The notes under the pieces were generated by a model, which saw only the letters and a program-made list of their open reading frames with translations, ran no database searches and had not been told where the DNA came from. From Streptomyces griseochromogenes (GTDB taxonomy: Bacteria; Actinomycetota; Actinomycetes; Streptomycetales; Streptomycetaceae), in the NCBI RefSeq assembly GCF_001542625.1, contig NZ_CP016279.1, forward strand, positions 6,262,001 through 6,326,000: 64,000 bases of DNA. Reading direction: 5' to 3'. Shown in pieces: positions 35,333 to 48,237 of the stretch; positions within the stretch are counted from its first letter, which is position 1, and each line of letters opens with the position of its first letter. A program made the position numbers and the translations under genes.

Positions 35333-37320
35333 ATGCGCAGGACCCCGGCCATCGGCCGCGTACCGGTACGTGACGTCCGGCCGGCCGTGGACTGCGGCAG
35401 ACGCCCGGCGAAGGCGGTGACCGGGGAGACGTTCCAGATCACGGCCACCGTGTTCCGGGAGGGGCACGACGCGGTGGGCGCCAATGTCGTGCTGCGGGAT
35501 CCGGCGGGCCGCCGCGGCCCGTGGACGCCGATGCGCGAACTCGCCCCGGGCACCGACCGCTGGGGGGCCGAGGTCACCCCGGACGTGACGGGCCGCTGGA
35601 CCTTCCGCGTGGAGGCCTGGAGCCATCCGCTGGCCACCTGGCGGCGCACCGCCGGGGTCAAGGTGCCGGCGGGCATCGACACCGGGCTGGTCCTGGAGGA
35701 GGGCGCCGGCCTCTACGCGCGTGCGGCCGCCGGAGTGCCGAAGGGGCCGGAGCGGGACCTGGTCCGGGCCGCCGCGCGGGCTCTCGGCGACGACACGTTG
35801 TCCGTGCACCACCGTCTGAAGGCCGCGTTGTCCCCGGAGGTGGACGCGGTGCTCTCGCGCCACCCGCTGCGGGAGCTGGTCACCGCCTCCGACCCGCTGC
35901 CCCTGCTCGTCGAGCGCGAACGAGCCCTGTACGGCTCCTGGTACGAGTTCTTCCCCCGCTCCGAAGGCACACCCGAACAACCCCACGGCACCTTCCGCAC
36001 CGCCGCCCGCCGGCTGCCGGCCATCGCCGACATGGGCTTCGACGTCGTCTACCTCCCACCCGTCCACCCCATCGGCACCACCCACCGCAAAGGCCGCAAC
36101 AACACCCTCACCGCCACCGCCGAGGACGTCGGCGTGCCCTGGGCGATCGGCTCCCCCGAAGGCGGCCACGACGCCGTCCACCCCGACCTCGGCACCCTCG
36201 AGGACTTCGACCACTTCGTGACCCACGCCCGGGAACTGGGCCTGGAAGTCGCACTGGACTTCGCGCTGCAGTGCTCACCGGACCACCCCTGGGTCCACAA
36301 ACACCCGGAGTGGTTCCACCACCGCCCCGACGGCACCATCGCCCACGCCGAGAACCCCCCGAAGAAGTACCAGGACATCCACCCCATCGCCTTCGACGCC
36401 GACCTCGACGGCCTGACCGCGGAGACCGTCAGGATCCTGCGGCACTGGATGGACCACGGGGTACGGATCTTCCGCGTCGACAACCCGCACACCAAACCGG
36501 TCATGTTCTGGGAACGCGTCATCGCCGAGATCAACCACCAGGACCCGGACGTGATCTTCCTGGCCGAGGCCTTCACCCGCCCCGCCATGATGCGCACCCT
36601 GGCCCAGATCGGCTTCCAGCAGTCCTACACCTACTTCACCTGGCGCAACGGCAAGCAGGAACTGACCGAATACCTGACCGAGCTGTCGGGCGAGACATCC
36701 TCCTACATGCGGCCGAACTTCTTCGCCAACACCCCCGACATCCTGCACGCCTACCTCCAGCACGGCCACCGGCCCGCCTTCGAGGTCCGCGCCGTCCTCG
36801 CCGCCACCCTCTCCCCCACCTGGGGCATCTACAGCGGCTACGAACTGTGCGAGAACACCCCCCTGCGCGAGGGCGGCGAGGAATACCTCGACTCCGAGAA
36901 GTACCAGCTCACATCCCGCGACTGGCAGGCCGCGGCCCGCGCGGGCCGCACCATCGCCCCCCTCATCACCACCCTCAACACCATCCGCCGGGAACACCCC
37001 GCACTGCGCCAACTGCGGAATCTCCACTTCCACCACGCCGACAACGACCACGTGCTGGCGTACAGCAAGACCACGGGACAGGACACCGTCATCGTGGTCG
37101 CCAACCTCGACCCGCACCACACCCAGGAGGCCACGGTCTCGTTGGACATGCCGCAACTCGGCCTGAACTGGCACGAGTCGGTGCCGGTGCGCGATCTGCT
37201 CACCGGCGAGACCTATCACTGGGGCAGGACCAACTACGTGCGCCTCACGCCCGGCCGGGCGCCCGCGCACGTGCTCCATGTCCGGCGATCGACGCCACAG
37301 ATCGGAGGGCCCTCAGCGTC

Positions 37321-37324
<4 letters not shown>
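35333..37324 (+). CDS. glgE: Alpha-1,4-glucan:maltose-1-phosphate maltosyltransferase
   Basis: A 663-residue GH13_3 enzyme. An N-terminal beta domain ([19 protein letters not shown]) is followed by a helical domain and the barrel with [15 protein letters not shown]. The nucleophile Asp is in [18 protein letters not shown] and the acid Glu in [13 protein letters not shown]. It extends alpha-glucan from maltose-1-phosphate. The ATG follows an excellent GGAGGTGA site. It is the first gene of glgE-treS-pep2-glgB, and its stop overlaps the treS start by 4 bp. Confidence 0.95.
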
Positions 37325-39039
<1,715 letters not shown>

Positions 39040-39070
39040 GCACCCGGCGCCGAGGAAAGGACGCGTCACC

Positions 39071-40435
39071 ATGCCGAAGACCATCACGCCCCGGCCGAGA
39101 ACCGCGGCCGGCGCGGACCGGCCGCCGGCCTCGCTGGGCGGGCTGCTGCGCGACTGGCTGCCGCGGCAGCGCTGGTTCGCGGGCAAGGACCGGCCCGTCA
39201 CCGATCTGACGGTGCTCTCCGTGACCGAGCTTTTCCCGGGGTGTCTGCACCTGCTCGTCCACGCCTCGCACGCACCGGTACCCGCACCCGGCGGCACCGC
39301 CCCGCCCGGCGACTGCTACCAGCTGCTGCTCGGTGTGCGCGAGCACCTCGCCCCGCGTCTGGAGCGGGCGTTCATCGGCCGCGTCGAGGAGGGCCCGCTG
39401 GCCGGTCTCGCGGTCTACGACGCGCTGCACGACCCGCGCTGCGCCCATCTGCTCCTGGAGCGGCTGCGGCAGTCCGGCCCTGCCGGTCCGCTCCGCTTCG
39501 AGGCGGACCCGGCGCTCCATCTGCCCGGCGGGCTCCCGCCCCGGCTGCTGGACGCCGAGCAGTCCAACTCGTCGATCGTCTACGGTGACGCGTACATCCT
39601 GAAGGTCTTCCGCCGCGTCCAGCCGGGCGTCAACCCGGACCTGGAGGTGCCGGGCGCGCTGGCGGCTCAGGGGTGCGACCGGGTGCCGGCGCCGGTCGCC
39701 TGGTTCAGTACGAACGCGCCGCGCCCGGCCACCCTGGGCGTCCTGCAGCCGTTCCTGCCCGACGCCACCGACGGCTGGACGCTGGCGCTGCGGGCGCTCG
39801 CCGCGGGCGACGACTTCACCGCCGAGGCCCGGGAGCTGGGCCGGGCCATGGCCGAGGTGCACCTGGCGCTGGCCCAGGCCTTCCCGCCGGCCGGGCCGGG
39901 CGAGAACGAGCTTATGGCTCAGGCGATGTGCGCGCGGCTGGAGGCCGCCACGCACGCCGTGCCCGCGCTGCGGCCCTTCGTCCCCGGTCTGCGCGCCGCG
40001 TTCGGCGCCCTGGCCACGTGCGACACCGGACCTCCCGCCCAGCGCATCCACGGCGACCTGCACCTCGGGCAGGTGCTGCGGGCCGGGCGCGACTGGTTCG
40101 TCATCGACTTCGAGGGCGAGCCGTCCCGGCCGCTCACCGAGCGGCGCGCCCCGCAGTCCCCGGTGCGGGACGTGGCCGGGATGCTGCGCTCCTTCGACTA
40201 CGCGGCCCGGCAGCGCCGCCCCTGGCGGCCGGAGTGGGCCCGCCGGTGCCGGGAGGCGTTCTGCGCGGGCTACGCGGCCCACGCCGGATGGGACCCGCGC
40301 AAGAAGCACGCGCTGCTGCGCGCGCACGAGACGGACAGGGCGGTGTACGAGGTGCTGTACGAGGCGAGACACCGTCCGGACTGGCTGCCGGTTCCGATGG
40401 CCGCGATCAAGCGGCTCGCCGTGTGGGGAGACTGA
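39071..40435 (+). CDS. pep2: Maltokinase Pep2
   Basis: A 454-residue maltokinase that makes maltose-1-phosphate from maltose and ATP. The kinase-like motif is [27 protein letters not shown] and the N-terminal cap has [15 protein letters not shown]. The aminoglycoside-phosphotransferase-like catalytic Asp is in HGDLH. A GAGGAAAGGA-type ribosome site precedes the ATG. It lies between treS and glgB in the classic order. Confidence 0.93.
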   Translation: MPKTITPRPRTAAGADRPPASLGGLLRDWLPRQRWFAGKDRPVTDLTVLSVTELFPGCLHLLVHASHAPVPAPGGTAPPGDCYQLLLGVREHLAPRLERAFIGRVEEGPLAGLAVYDALHDPRCAHLLLERLRQSGPAGPLRFEADPALHLPGGLPPRLLDAEQSNSSIVYGDAYILKVFRRVQPGVNPDLEVPGALAAQGCDRVPAPVAWFSTNAPRPATLGVLQPFLPDATDGWTLALRALAAGDDFTAEARELGRAMAEVHLALAQAFPPAGPGENELMAQAMCARLEAATHAVPALRPFVPGLRAAFGALATCDTGPPAQRIHGDLHLGQVLRAGRDWFVIDFEGEPSRPLTERRAPQSPVRDVAGMLRSFDYAARQRRPWRPEWARRCREAFCAGYAAHAGWDPRKKHALLRAHETDRAVYEVLYEARHRPDWLPVPMAAIKRLAVWGD

Positions 40436-40439
40436 GGTC

Positions 40440-42647
40440 ATGGCACTGCGCGACACCGCACGTCCCGAGTCCGCGGGACCCGTTCCGGTCACGGCCGTCC
40501 CGCTCGACGCGGGCGACCGCGACCGGCTGCTGGGCGGCGCCCACCACGATCCGCACGCCCTGCTGGGCGCCCACCCGGTGGCGGGCGGCGTCCTGTTCCG
40601 GGCGCTGCGCCCGAACGCCCGCGCGGTGAGCGTCGTGGTGGACGGCAGGCGCGAGGCCCTGGCCTCCGAGGGCGGCGGACTCTTCGCCGCCGTGCTGCCG
40701 TACCCGCGGATCCCGTCGTACACGCTGCTGGTGGCCTACGACGATGCCGAGCAGGAGGTGGAGGACCCGTACCGCTTCCTGCCCGCCCTCGGCGAGCTGG
40801 ACCTCCATCTGATCCGCGAGGGCCGGCACGAGCAGCTGTGGCGGGCACTCGGCGCCGAGCCCATGACCCACCAGGGCGTGACCGGCACCCGCTTCACCGT
40901 GTGGGCGCCGAACGCCCGGGGGGTGCGCGTCGCCGGTGACTTCACGTACTGGGACGGTACGCAGTACCCGATGCGCTCGCTCGGCGCGTGCGGTGTGTGG
41001 GAGCTGTTCCTGCCGGGCGTCGGCGAGGGCGCCCGGTACAAGTTCGAGATCACCTCCCGCTACGGCGGCCGGTTCCTGAAGGCGGACCCGATGGCCCGCC
41101 GCACGGAGGTTCCGCCCGCGACGGCCTCCGTCGTCTCGGTCTCCCGGTACGAGTGGGGCGACGCGGAGTGGATGGCCCACCGGGGCGACACCCCCGTGCA
41201 CGAGGCGCCGTTCTCGGTGTACGAGGTCCATCTGCCCTCCTGGCGTCCGGGCCTGACCTACCGCCGGCTGGCCGACGAACTGCCCGCGTACGTCAAGGAG
41301 ATGGGCTTCACGCATGTGGAGCTGATGCCGGTCGCCGGGCATCCCTTCAGCGGGTCCTGGGGCTATCAGGTCACCTCCTATTACGCGCCCACGCCTCGCC
41401 TCGGCTCGTCGGACGACTTCAAGTACCTGGTCGACGCGCTGCACCGGGCCGGCATCGGTGTGATCATGGACTGGGTGCCGGCCCACTTCCCCAAGGACGA
41501 CTGGGCGCTGGCCCGGTTCGACGGGGACCCGCTGTACGAGCCCGGGGACGAGCGGCGGGCCGAGCATCCGGACTGGGGCACCTACGAGTTCGACTTCGGA
41601 CGCATCGAGGTGCGCAACTTCCTCGTCGCCAACGCCGTGTACTGGTGCGAGGAGTTCCATATCGACGGTCTGCGCGTGGACGCCGTCGCCTCCATGCTCT
41701 ACCTCGACTACTCACGGGACTCCGGGCAGTGGACGCCGAACGTCTTCGGCGGCCGGGAGGACCTGGACGCGGTGGCCTTCCTCCAGGAGATGAACGCCAC
41801 CGTCTACCGGCGCTGCCCGGGCGTGGTGACCATCGCCGAGGAGTCCACCGCCTGGGACGGGGTGACCCGGCCGACGGACAGCGGCGGGCTCGGCTTCGGG
41901 CTGAAGTGGAACATGGGCTGGATGCACGACTCGCTGGAGTACATCCGGCACGAGCCGGTGCACCGCAAGTACCACCACAACGAGATGACCTTCTCGATGG
42001 TGTACGCCTACAGCGAGAACTACGTGCTGCCCATCTCCCACGACGAGGTGGTGCACGGCAAGCAGGCCCTGGTGTCGAAGATGCCGGGCGACTGGTGGCA
42101 GCGGCGGGCGAACCACCGCGCCTACCTCGGCTTCATGTGGGCCCACCCTGGCAAGCAACTGCTCTTCATGGGGCAGGAGTTCGCGCAGGGAGCGGAGTGG
42201 TCCGAGGCGCACGGTCCCGAGTGGTGGCTGCTGGACGCGGACTACTGTTCCGCGGGCGACCACCGGGGTGTACAGGACCTGGTCCGGGATCTGAACACGC
42301 TGTACCGGGCGACCCCGGCCCTGTGGCAGCGGGACTGCGATCCGGGCGGTTTCCAGTGGGTACTGTGTGACGCGGCGGACGACAACGTGTTCGCGTTTCT
42401 GCGGTTCGACGCCCAGGGCTCCCCGCTGCTGGCCGTGTCGAACTTCTCCCCCGTCGTCCGTCACGGCTATCGCCTGTGGGTGCCCGAGGGGATTCCCGCC
42501 TGGCAGGAGGCGCTGAACACGGACGACGCGCGTTACGGCGGCGGCGGTGTGGGCGTCGGCGCCCGGGGGGCGCTGGGGCCCGAGGCCGGGTTCCTGCGCC
42601 TGACGCTGCCTCCGCTCGCCACTGTCTGGTTGACGCCCGTGCGCTGA
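40440..42647 (+). CDS. glgB: 1,4-alpha-glucan branching enzyme
   Basis: A 735-residue GH13_9 branching enzyme. Two CBM48-like N-terminal modules ([13 protein letters not shown], then [25 protein letters not shown]) precede the barrel with [55 protein letters not shown] and [22 protein letters not shown]. It adds alpha-1,6 branches to the GlgE product. It starts 4 bp after the pep2 stop. The operon ends here. Confidence 0.95.
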   Translation: MALRDTARPESAGPVPVTAVPLDAGDRDRLLGGAHHDPHALLGAHPVAGGVLFRALRPNARAVSVVVDGRREALASEGGGLFAAVLPYPRIPSYTLLVAYDDAEQEVEDPYRFLPALGELDLHLIREGRHEQLWRALGAEPMTHQGVTGTRFTVWAPNARGVRVAGDFTYWDGTQYPMRSLGACGVWELFLPGVGEGARYKFEITSRYGGRFLKADPMARRTEVPPATASVVSVSRYEWGDAEWMAHRGDTPVHEAPFSVYEVHLPSWRPGLTYRRLADELPAYVKEMGFTHVELMPVAGHPFSGSWGYQVTSYYAPTPRLGSSDDFKYLVDALHRAGIGVIMDWVPAHFPKDDWALARFDGDPLYEPGDERRAEHPDWGTYEFDFGRIEVRNFLVANAVYWCEEFHIDGLRVDAVASMLYLDYSRDSGQWTPNVFGGREDLDAVAFLQEMNATVYRRCPGVVTIAEESTAWDGVTRPTDSGGLGFGLKWNMGWMHDSLEYIRHEPVHRKYHHNEMTFSMVYAYSENYVLPISHDEVVHGKQALVSKMPGDWWQRRANHRAYLGFMWAHPGKQLLFMGQEFAQGAEWSEAHGPEWWLLDADYCSAGDHRGVQDLVRDLNTLYRATPALWQRDCDPGGFQWVLCDAADDNVFAFLRFDAQGSPLLAVSNFSPVVRHGYRLWVPEGIPAWQEALNTDDARYGGGGVGVGARGALGPEAGFLRLTLPPLATVWLTPVR

Positions 42648-42739
42648 AGGCGCAGGTGTCGGCCGCCCTCTCCGAGGGGCAGTCAGGGTCGTACAGACCT
42701 ACGACTGCTCCTCGTCACATGAACAGAAGGGCGGCCCAC

Positions 42740-43828
42740 GTGCGCACTGTCGGAGTGGAGGAGGAACTGCTTCTGGTCGACCCGGACAGTGGGGAGCCGC
42801 GGGCCCAGCAGTCCGCCGTCCTCGCCCGAGCCGCCCAGGACGATCCCGGACAGGACGTGTTCCAGAAGGAGCTGTTCGGGCAGATGCTGGAGTTCGCCAC
42901 GCATCCGCAGACGGACATGGCGGACCTCGGCGCCGAGATCGTGCACTGCCGCAAGGAGGCGGCCCGGCTCGCCGGGGAGATCGGCTGCGCGGTCGCCGCG
43001 CTCGCCACCTCCCCGCTGCCGGTCACCCCCACGATCGTCGCGCACGAACGCTACCGGTGGATGACCGGGCAGTACGGGATGACCGCCCAGGAGCAGCTCA
43101 TCTGCGGCTGCCACGCGCATGTTTCGGTGGCGTCCGACGAGGAGGGCGTCGCCGTCCTCGACCGGATCCGGCCGTGGCTTCCGGTGCTGTGCGCGCTCAG
43201 CGCCAACTCACCCTTCTGGCACGGCCGGGACACCGGCTACGTCAGCTACCGCAGCCGGGTGCAGCGGCGCTGGCCGCAGACGGGGCCGAACGAGCTGTTC
43301 GGCTCGGCCGAGCGCTACCACCGGCTGGTGCGGGACATGTTGGCCAGCGGGGTCGTCCTGGACAGCGGGATGTTGTACTTCGACGCTCGCCTGTCCGCCA
43401 GATACCCGACCGTGGAACTCAGGGTGGCGGACGTGTGCCTGCGGGCAGAGACCACCGTCCTCGTCGCCACACTGGCCCGTGCCCTGGTGGAGACGGCCGC
43501 ACGCGACTGGCGGGCCGGCCGGCCGCCGCTGGACCACAGCGTGAACCTGCTCAAACTGGCCGGCTGGCAGGCCGCCCGCTCCGGCCTGGGCCAGGATCTG
43601 CTCGACCCCGTGACCATGCTGCCCCGTCCCGCCGTGGAGGTGCTGGGCTCGCTGCTGGAGCACACGGGGGACGCGCTCGCCGACAGCGGTGACGCGGCCT
43701 TCGTCGCGGAGGCCGTCGCCGAACTGCTGCGCCGGGGCAATGGCGCCCATGAGCAGCGGCTGCTCATGGAGCGCACGGGCAGCCTTCGGCACGTCGTCAC
43801 CGAGTGTGTGCGCCGCACCCAGGACTGA
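42740..43828 (+). CDS. YbdK-type carboxylate-amine ligase (glutamate-cysteine ligase 2 family)
   Basis: A 362-residue protein. It starts VRTVGVEEELLLVD, the typical N terminus of the family, and contains ICGCHAHVSV, ALSANSPFWHGRDTGYVSYRS and VELRVADVCLRAETTVLVATL. It makes a gamma-glutamyl or other amide bond from ATP. In Streptomyces these are not the mycothiol enzyme and the real substrate is not known. The GTG at 42740 has a GAAGGG site; the in-frame ATG at 42719 is an alternative. Confidence 0.88.
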   Translation: MRTVGVEEELLLVDPDSGEPRAQQSAVLARAAQDDPGQDVFQKELFGQMLEFATHPQTDMADLGAEIVHCRKEAARLAGEIGCAVAALATSPLPVTPTIVAHERYRWMTGQYGMTAQEQLICGCHAHVSVASDEEGVAVLDRIRPWLPVLCALSANSPFWHGRDTGYVSYRSRVQRRWPQTGPNELFGSAERYHRLVRDMLASGVVLDSGMLYFDARLSARYPTVELRVADVCLRAETTVLVATLARALVETAARDWRAGRPPLDHSVNLLKLAGWQAARSGLGQDLLDPVTMLPRPAVEVLGSLLEHTGDALADSGDAAFVAEAVAELLRRGNGAHEQRLLMERTGSLRHVVTECVRRTQD

Positions 43829-44016
43829 GGGGCCCTCCGGCCGGGTCGGGGGCCGTGTGGCGCGCGCTCCGAGGCTCTCCGGACACACGGAGATCATCAG
43901 CCGATCACGACTTGCCTTTTCCCGGCACGCAAGCCGGTTCCCTGGGCTACATTCGAGCACCGCCGGGCACTGAGCCGACCGGCGGAGTCACCTTCCGTAC
44001 ACTCCGGGAGCAGCGC

Positions 44017-45948
44017 ATGCGCGACGTCGCCGTCGCTCCACCAGCCGTACCACCGCTGACCGGCGGGCTCGCCGACAGCGTCTTCGAGACCGCGGACCGG
44101 AATCCGGCTCTGCCCCTCCTCGCGCGCCGTACGGACGCGGCGCCCGGCAGCTGGGAGGAGGTGACGGCGGTCGAGGTGCGGGACGAAGTGGTCGATCTGG
44201 CCAAGGGGCTGATCGCCGCGGGGATATCGCCGGGCCACCGGGTGGCCGTGATGGCCCGTACCCGCTACGAGTGGACGGTCTTCGCCCACGCGCTGTGGAC
44301 CGTCGGCGCGGAGGTCGTCCCGGTCCATCCGTCCTCGTCGCGGGACCAGGTGGAGTGGATCCTGCGGGACGCCGGCTGTGTGGCCGTGGTGGTGGAGGAC
44401 GAGCAGGGCGTCATGACCGTGGGCACGGTGTGCGCGGGGCTGCCCCGGCTGCGGCACGTCTGGCAGCTGGACGCGGGCGCGCTGCCCCTGCTGGCCGAGC
44501 AGGGTGCGGTCGTCCCGCTGACCACGGTGGAGTCGCTGCGGCGGATCGTCCTGCCGGACTCGACGGCGGTCATCGCCTACACCTCGGGCACCTCGGACCG
44601 TCCGCTGGGCTGTGCGCTGAGCCACCGGAGCCTGGCCTACCCGTGCGACGTCCTGCTCGCCGGCTGGGGACACACCGGGGCGGCCCCGGGCGAACAGCCG
44701 TCCGTGCTGGCCTTCCTGCCCTTCTCCCATGTGTACGGGCTCATGATCCAGGTGCTGTGCCTGCGCGGCGGGGTGCTGATGGCCCATGAGCCGGAGATGA
44801 CCGCGGCGGCCCTCGCCTCGGCGCTGCGCACCTTCCGGCCGACGTACCTGTACGGCGTGCCGTCGGTGTTCGAGAAGTTGTACAAGACGTTCTGGCGGAC
44901 CGCCCGGGAGGCGGGCCGGGGCGTGTTGTTCGAGCGGGCGGCCGAGACCGCGCGGGACTTCGCCGAGGCCGAGGAGCGCCGGCGGCTGGGCCTCGGGCCC
45001 GGTCCCGGGTTCGATCTGCGGCTGCAGCACGCCCTGTACGAGCGGACGGTGTACCGCAGGCTGCGGGCCGCGCTCGGCGGGCGTGTCGTACGGGGCACCT
45101 CGGGCGGCTCTTCGCTCAGCCGGGAACTGTCCCTGTTCTACGAGGGCATCGGTCTGTACATCAACGACGGCTACGGCCTGACGGAGACCTCCGGCGGGAT
45201 CACCATGCAGCCGCTGGGACGGCAGAAGTCCGGGACCGTGGGACTGCCGCTGCCGGGCACCCACGTCCAGGTGGCCGACGACGGGGAGATCCTGGTGCGC
45301 GGCCCGTCGGTGTTCCAGGGCTACATCAGCGACGAGGCGCGCACCCGGGCCGTGCTGCGTGGCGGCTGGCTGGCCACCGGGGACATCGGGAGGCTGGACG
45401 GCGAGGGCTATCTGACCATCACCGGCCGCAAGAAGGACGTCATCGTCACCAGCAGCGGCAAGAGCGTGGCCCCGGCCCCGCTGGAGCAGCGGCTGCGCAT
45501 GCATCCGCTGGTGCACCAAGCGGTGGTCGTGGGCGACGACCGGCCCTGCGTGGGGGCGCTGATCACGCTGGACCCGGAGTTCCTCGCGCACTGGCGGGCC
45601 GCGCTGGCGTTGCAGGGCGAGTCACCGGGCCGGGAGGCCCGTGAGGAGAACGCGCTCAGGGAGGAGATCGCGCGGGCCGTCGCCTCGGCGAACAGCGCGG
45701 TCTCCCGCGCGGAGTCCATCAGGGTCTACCGTCTCCTGCACGAGCCGTTCGCCCCGGACAACGGACTGCTGACGCCGTCCATGAAGCTGCGCCGGGACGC
45801 GATCGCGCGGCACTACGCCACCGAGATCGACACGATGTACGAAGCCCGGTCCCTCGCGATGCGGCGGCCCGGCCCCCGGGAGCCGGCCGAATGGGAGGAA
45901 CCGGACGACGTCTTCCGCCAGGAGATGCGCATACCGCGCCGGGAGTGA
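44017..45948 (+). CDS. Long-chain acyl-CoA ligase-like AMP-binding enzyme
   Basis: A 643-residue ANL-family protein of FadD15/long-chain acyl-CoA synthetase type. The P-loop is IAYTSGTSDRPLGCALSHRS, where Leu replaces the usual Lys of GTTGxPKG. The adenylation core is present: YINDGYGLTETSGGITM, LATGDIGRLDGEGYLTITGRKKDVIVTSSGKSVAP. The C-terminal catalytic Lys is probably in LLTPSMKLRRDAI. It should activate a fatty acid. A GGGAG site is 7 nt upstream. Confidence 0.85.
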   Translation: MRDVAVAPPAVPPLTGGLADSVFETADRNPALPLLARRTDAAPGSWEEVTAVEVRDEVVDLAKGLIAAGISPGHRVAVMARTRYEWTVFAHALWTVGAEVVPVHPSSSRDQVEWILRDAGCVAVVVEDEQGVMTVGTVCAGLPRLRHVWQLDAGALPLLAEQGAVVPLTTVESLRRIVLPDSTAVIAYTSGTSDRPLGCALSHRSLAYPCDVLLAGWGHTGAAPGEQPSVLAFLPFSHVYGLMIQVLCLRGGVLMAHEPEMTAAALASALRTFRPTYLYGVPSVFEKLYKTFWRTAREAGRGVLFERAAETARDFAEAEERRRLGLGPGPGFDLRLQHALYERTVYRRLRAALGGRVVRGTSGGSSLSRELSLFYEGIGLYINDGYGLTETSGGITMQPLGRQKSGTVGLPLPGTHVQVADDGEILVRGPSVFQGYISDEARTRAVLRGGWLATGDIGRLDGEGYLTITGRKKDVIVTSSGKSVAPAPLEQRLRMHPLVHQAVVVGDDRPCVGALITLDPEFLAHWRAALALQGESPGREAREENALREEIARAVASANSAVSRAESIRVYRLLHEPFAPDNGLLTPSMKLRRDAIARHYATEIDTMYEARSLAMRRPGPREPAEWEEPDDVFRQEMRIPRRE

Positions 45949-46104
45949 CCGTACTCCCGGCGCGGGGAGCCGGCACTGCGCCCGGGACGCACGGATACCG
46001 GGCCCGGCTCTGGGAACCCGCATCAGTGGACTGATCAGCGACGACGACTGCCCTGGTCACGAGGGGCCGAGCCGGCCCCGGCCGGGCGGGGTCGGGAATG
46101 CGAG

Positions 46105-46539
46105 ATGGCGACGGAGCCGCGTTGGGACGACACACCGCCCGCGGAGGAGAGGTACGAGCGTTCGTTCTCCTTCCCGGGTGAGCTGCGCAACGTGACGGGC
46201 GCCCGGCTCGCCGCGGAGGGCTTCCTGTGCGCCCTCGCCCGAAAGGCCCCGCCCGGCACACCGGAGTACTGGGACGACATCCTGCTGGTCGTCACGGAAC
46301 TGGCCGCCAACGCCATCCAGTACGCTCCCGGTCCCTTCGCCCTGCGGCTGCGCCGCACCTTCGACGGGGTGCATGTGACCATGCACGACACCAGCACGAC
46401 CCGGCCCGAGCCGCGGCCCTTCCGTCCGAGTGCGGGCGGCGGCGGCATCGGCTGGCATCTCGTGCACACGCTGTGCAGTCAGGTCAGCGTCGTCGTCGAA
46501 GAGCACGGCAAGGACATCCACGTCTTCCTGCCCTGGTGA
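46105..46539 (+). CDS. RsbW-like ATP-binding protein
   Basis: A 144-residue HATPase_c_2 protein with DDILLVVTELAANAIQYAPG (N box), VTMHDTSTTRP (G1-like) and GGGGIGWHLVHTL (G2). This is the anti-sigma/serine-kinase-like group abundant in Streptomyces. The sigma or antagonist partner is not adjacent; SigB-type genes at 29520 and 51364 in this window are possible partners. Confidence 0.85.
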   Translation: MATEPRWDDTPPAEERYERSFSFPGELRNVTGARLAAEGFLCALARKAPPGTPEYWDDILLVVTELAANAIQYAPGPFALRLRRTFDGVHVTMHDTSTTRPEPRPFRPSAGGGGIGWHLVHTLCSQVSVVVEEHGKDIHVFLPW

Positions 46540-46743
46540 GCGACGCCGGACGGATCCGGGCGAGACCGGGTTACTCCGGCCGCGGTGGGGGCATGCTGGT
46601 GCCCACGCGTTCGTCTGCCCGCCGCCCCCCGCTGGCGGAACGGCTCGGGGCACGGTGGGATCGGTGTGATGGTGGCAGCGGTCCGGGGCGAGCGAGCGCC
46701 GTCGAGTCGGCACCGCCTGGAGCCGCAGAAAGGGATGGACACC

Positions 46744-48111
46744 GTGATACGACCGAGGATCCTGGTGGTTGGCGCGGGCTTCGCAGGAGTCGAGTGCGTC
46801 CGCCGTCTGGAGCGGAAACTCGCCCCCGACGAGGCCGACGTCACCCTGGTGACGCCGTCCGCCTACCAGCTCTACCTCCCGCTGCTGCCCCAGGTCGCCT
46901 CCGGTGTGCTCACGCCGCAGTCGATCGCCGTCTCGCTGCGTCGCAGCAAGAAGTACCGCACCCGGATCATCCCGGGCGGCGTGATCGGGGTGGACCTGAA
47001 GTCCAAGGTCTGCGTCATCCGCACCATCACCGACAAGATCGTCGAAGAGCGCTACGACTACATCGTGCTGGCGCCGGGCAGCGTGACCCGCACCTTCGAC
47101 ATCCCCGGGCTCACCGAGCACGCCTACGGGTTGAAGACGCTCGCCGAGGCCGCCTACATCCGCGACCACGTCATCTCGCAGCTGGACCTCGCCGACGCCA
47201 GCGACGACCCCGCCGAGCGCGCCGCCCGGCTGCAGTTCGTGGTGGTCGGCGGCGGATACGCGGGCACCGAGACCGCGGCCTGTCTGCAACGGCTCACGCA
47301 CGCGGCCGTCCAGCGCTATCCCCGCCTCGACCCGGGCCTGATCAAGTGGCATCTGATCGACATCGCGCCGAAGCTCATGCCGGAGCTCGGCGACAAGCTC
47401 GGCCGCAGCGCGCAGGAGATCCTGCGCCGGCGCGGCATCGAGGTCTCGCTGGGCGTGTCGATCGACAAGGCGGGCCCCGAGGAGGTCACCTTCACCGACG
47501 GCCGGGTGGTGCCGACCCACACCCTGATCTGGACGGCCGGCGTGGTCGCGAGCCCGCTGATCGCCACACTCGGCGCGGAGACCGTCCGGGGCCGGCTCGC
47601 GGTCACCGCCGAGATGACCCTGCCGGGTCACGACGGGGTGTTCGCGCTCGGCGACTCGGCGGCGGTGCCCGACAAGGCCAAGGGCGAGGAGGGCGCGATC
47701 TGCCCGCCCACGGCCCAGCACGCCATGCGCCAGGGCAAGAAGGTCGCGGACAACGTCATCGCGACGCTGCGCAACCAGCCTCTGCAGCCGTACATCCACA
47801 CGGACCTCGGCCTCGTCGTCGACCTCGGCGGCAAGGACGCCGTCTCCAAGCCGCTGGGCATCGAACTGCGCGGTGTGCCGGCTCAGGCGGTGGCGCGCGG
47901 TTATCACTGGTCGGCGCTGCGCACCAATGTCGCCAAGACCCGGGTGATGACCAACTGGCTGCTCAACGCGGTCGCGGGCGACGATTTCGTGCGCACCGGC
48001 TTCCAGGCCCGCAAGCCCGCGCGGCTGAAGGACTTCGAGTTCACGGACTCCTATCTGACGCCGGAGCAGGTCCGCGCCCGCGTGGAGGGCGGGGCCGCCG
48101 GGCACTCCTGA
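46744..48111 (+). CDS. ndh: Type II NADH dehydrogenase
   Basis: A 455-residue flavoenzyme. The FAD motif GAGFAGVECVRRL is at the N terminus, the NADH motif VVVGGGYAGTETAACL in the middle and the family end motif FALGDSAAVPD later. The C-terminal region (MTNWLLNAVAGDDF) is membrane-associated in this family. It feeds electrons from NADH to menaquinone without proton pumping. The GTG at 46744 lies 9 nt after AAAGGG; an ATG at 46735 is too close to it. Confidence 0.9.
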   Translation: MIRPRILVVGAGFAGVECVRRLERKLAPDEADVTLVTPSAYQLYLPLLPQVASGVLTPQSIAVSLRRSKKYRTRIIPGGVIGVDLKSKVCVIRTITDKIVEERYDYIVLAPGSVTRTFDIPGLTEHAYGLKTLAEAAYIRDHVISQLDLADASDDPAERAARLQFVVVGGGYAGTETAACLQRLTHAAVQRYPRLDPGLIKWHLIDIAPKLMPELGDKLGRSAQEILRRRGIEVSLGVSIDKAGPEEVTFTDGRVVPTHTLIWTAGVVASPLIATLGAETVRGRLAVTAEMTLPGHDGVFALGDSAAVPDKAKGEEGAICPPTAQHAMRQGKKVADNVIATLRNQPLQPYIHTDLGLVVDLGGKDAVSKPLGIELRGVPAQAVARGYHWSALRTNVAKTRVMTNWLLNAVAGDDFVRTGFQARKPARLKDFEFTDSYLTPEQVRARVEGGAAGHS

Positions 48112-48237
48112 GCACGGCGGGGGCACCGGCACGCCCACGCGCTCGTCGCGCACACGACGGCTGAGGACAAGTGGTCCCGGCCGTCGTGCCATGCTGGGTC
48201 GTAGATCAAGTTCTGGTACGGGAGAAAGCGCGGCGGC

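Noticed and set aside
35521..37320. N-terminal extension of about 600 residues in the treS frame
   Set aside because: This part is the shadow of glgE and is Arg/Pro/His-rich. The real treS start is the ATG at 37321 that overlaps the glgE stop.
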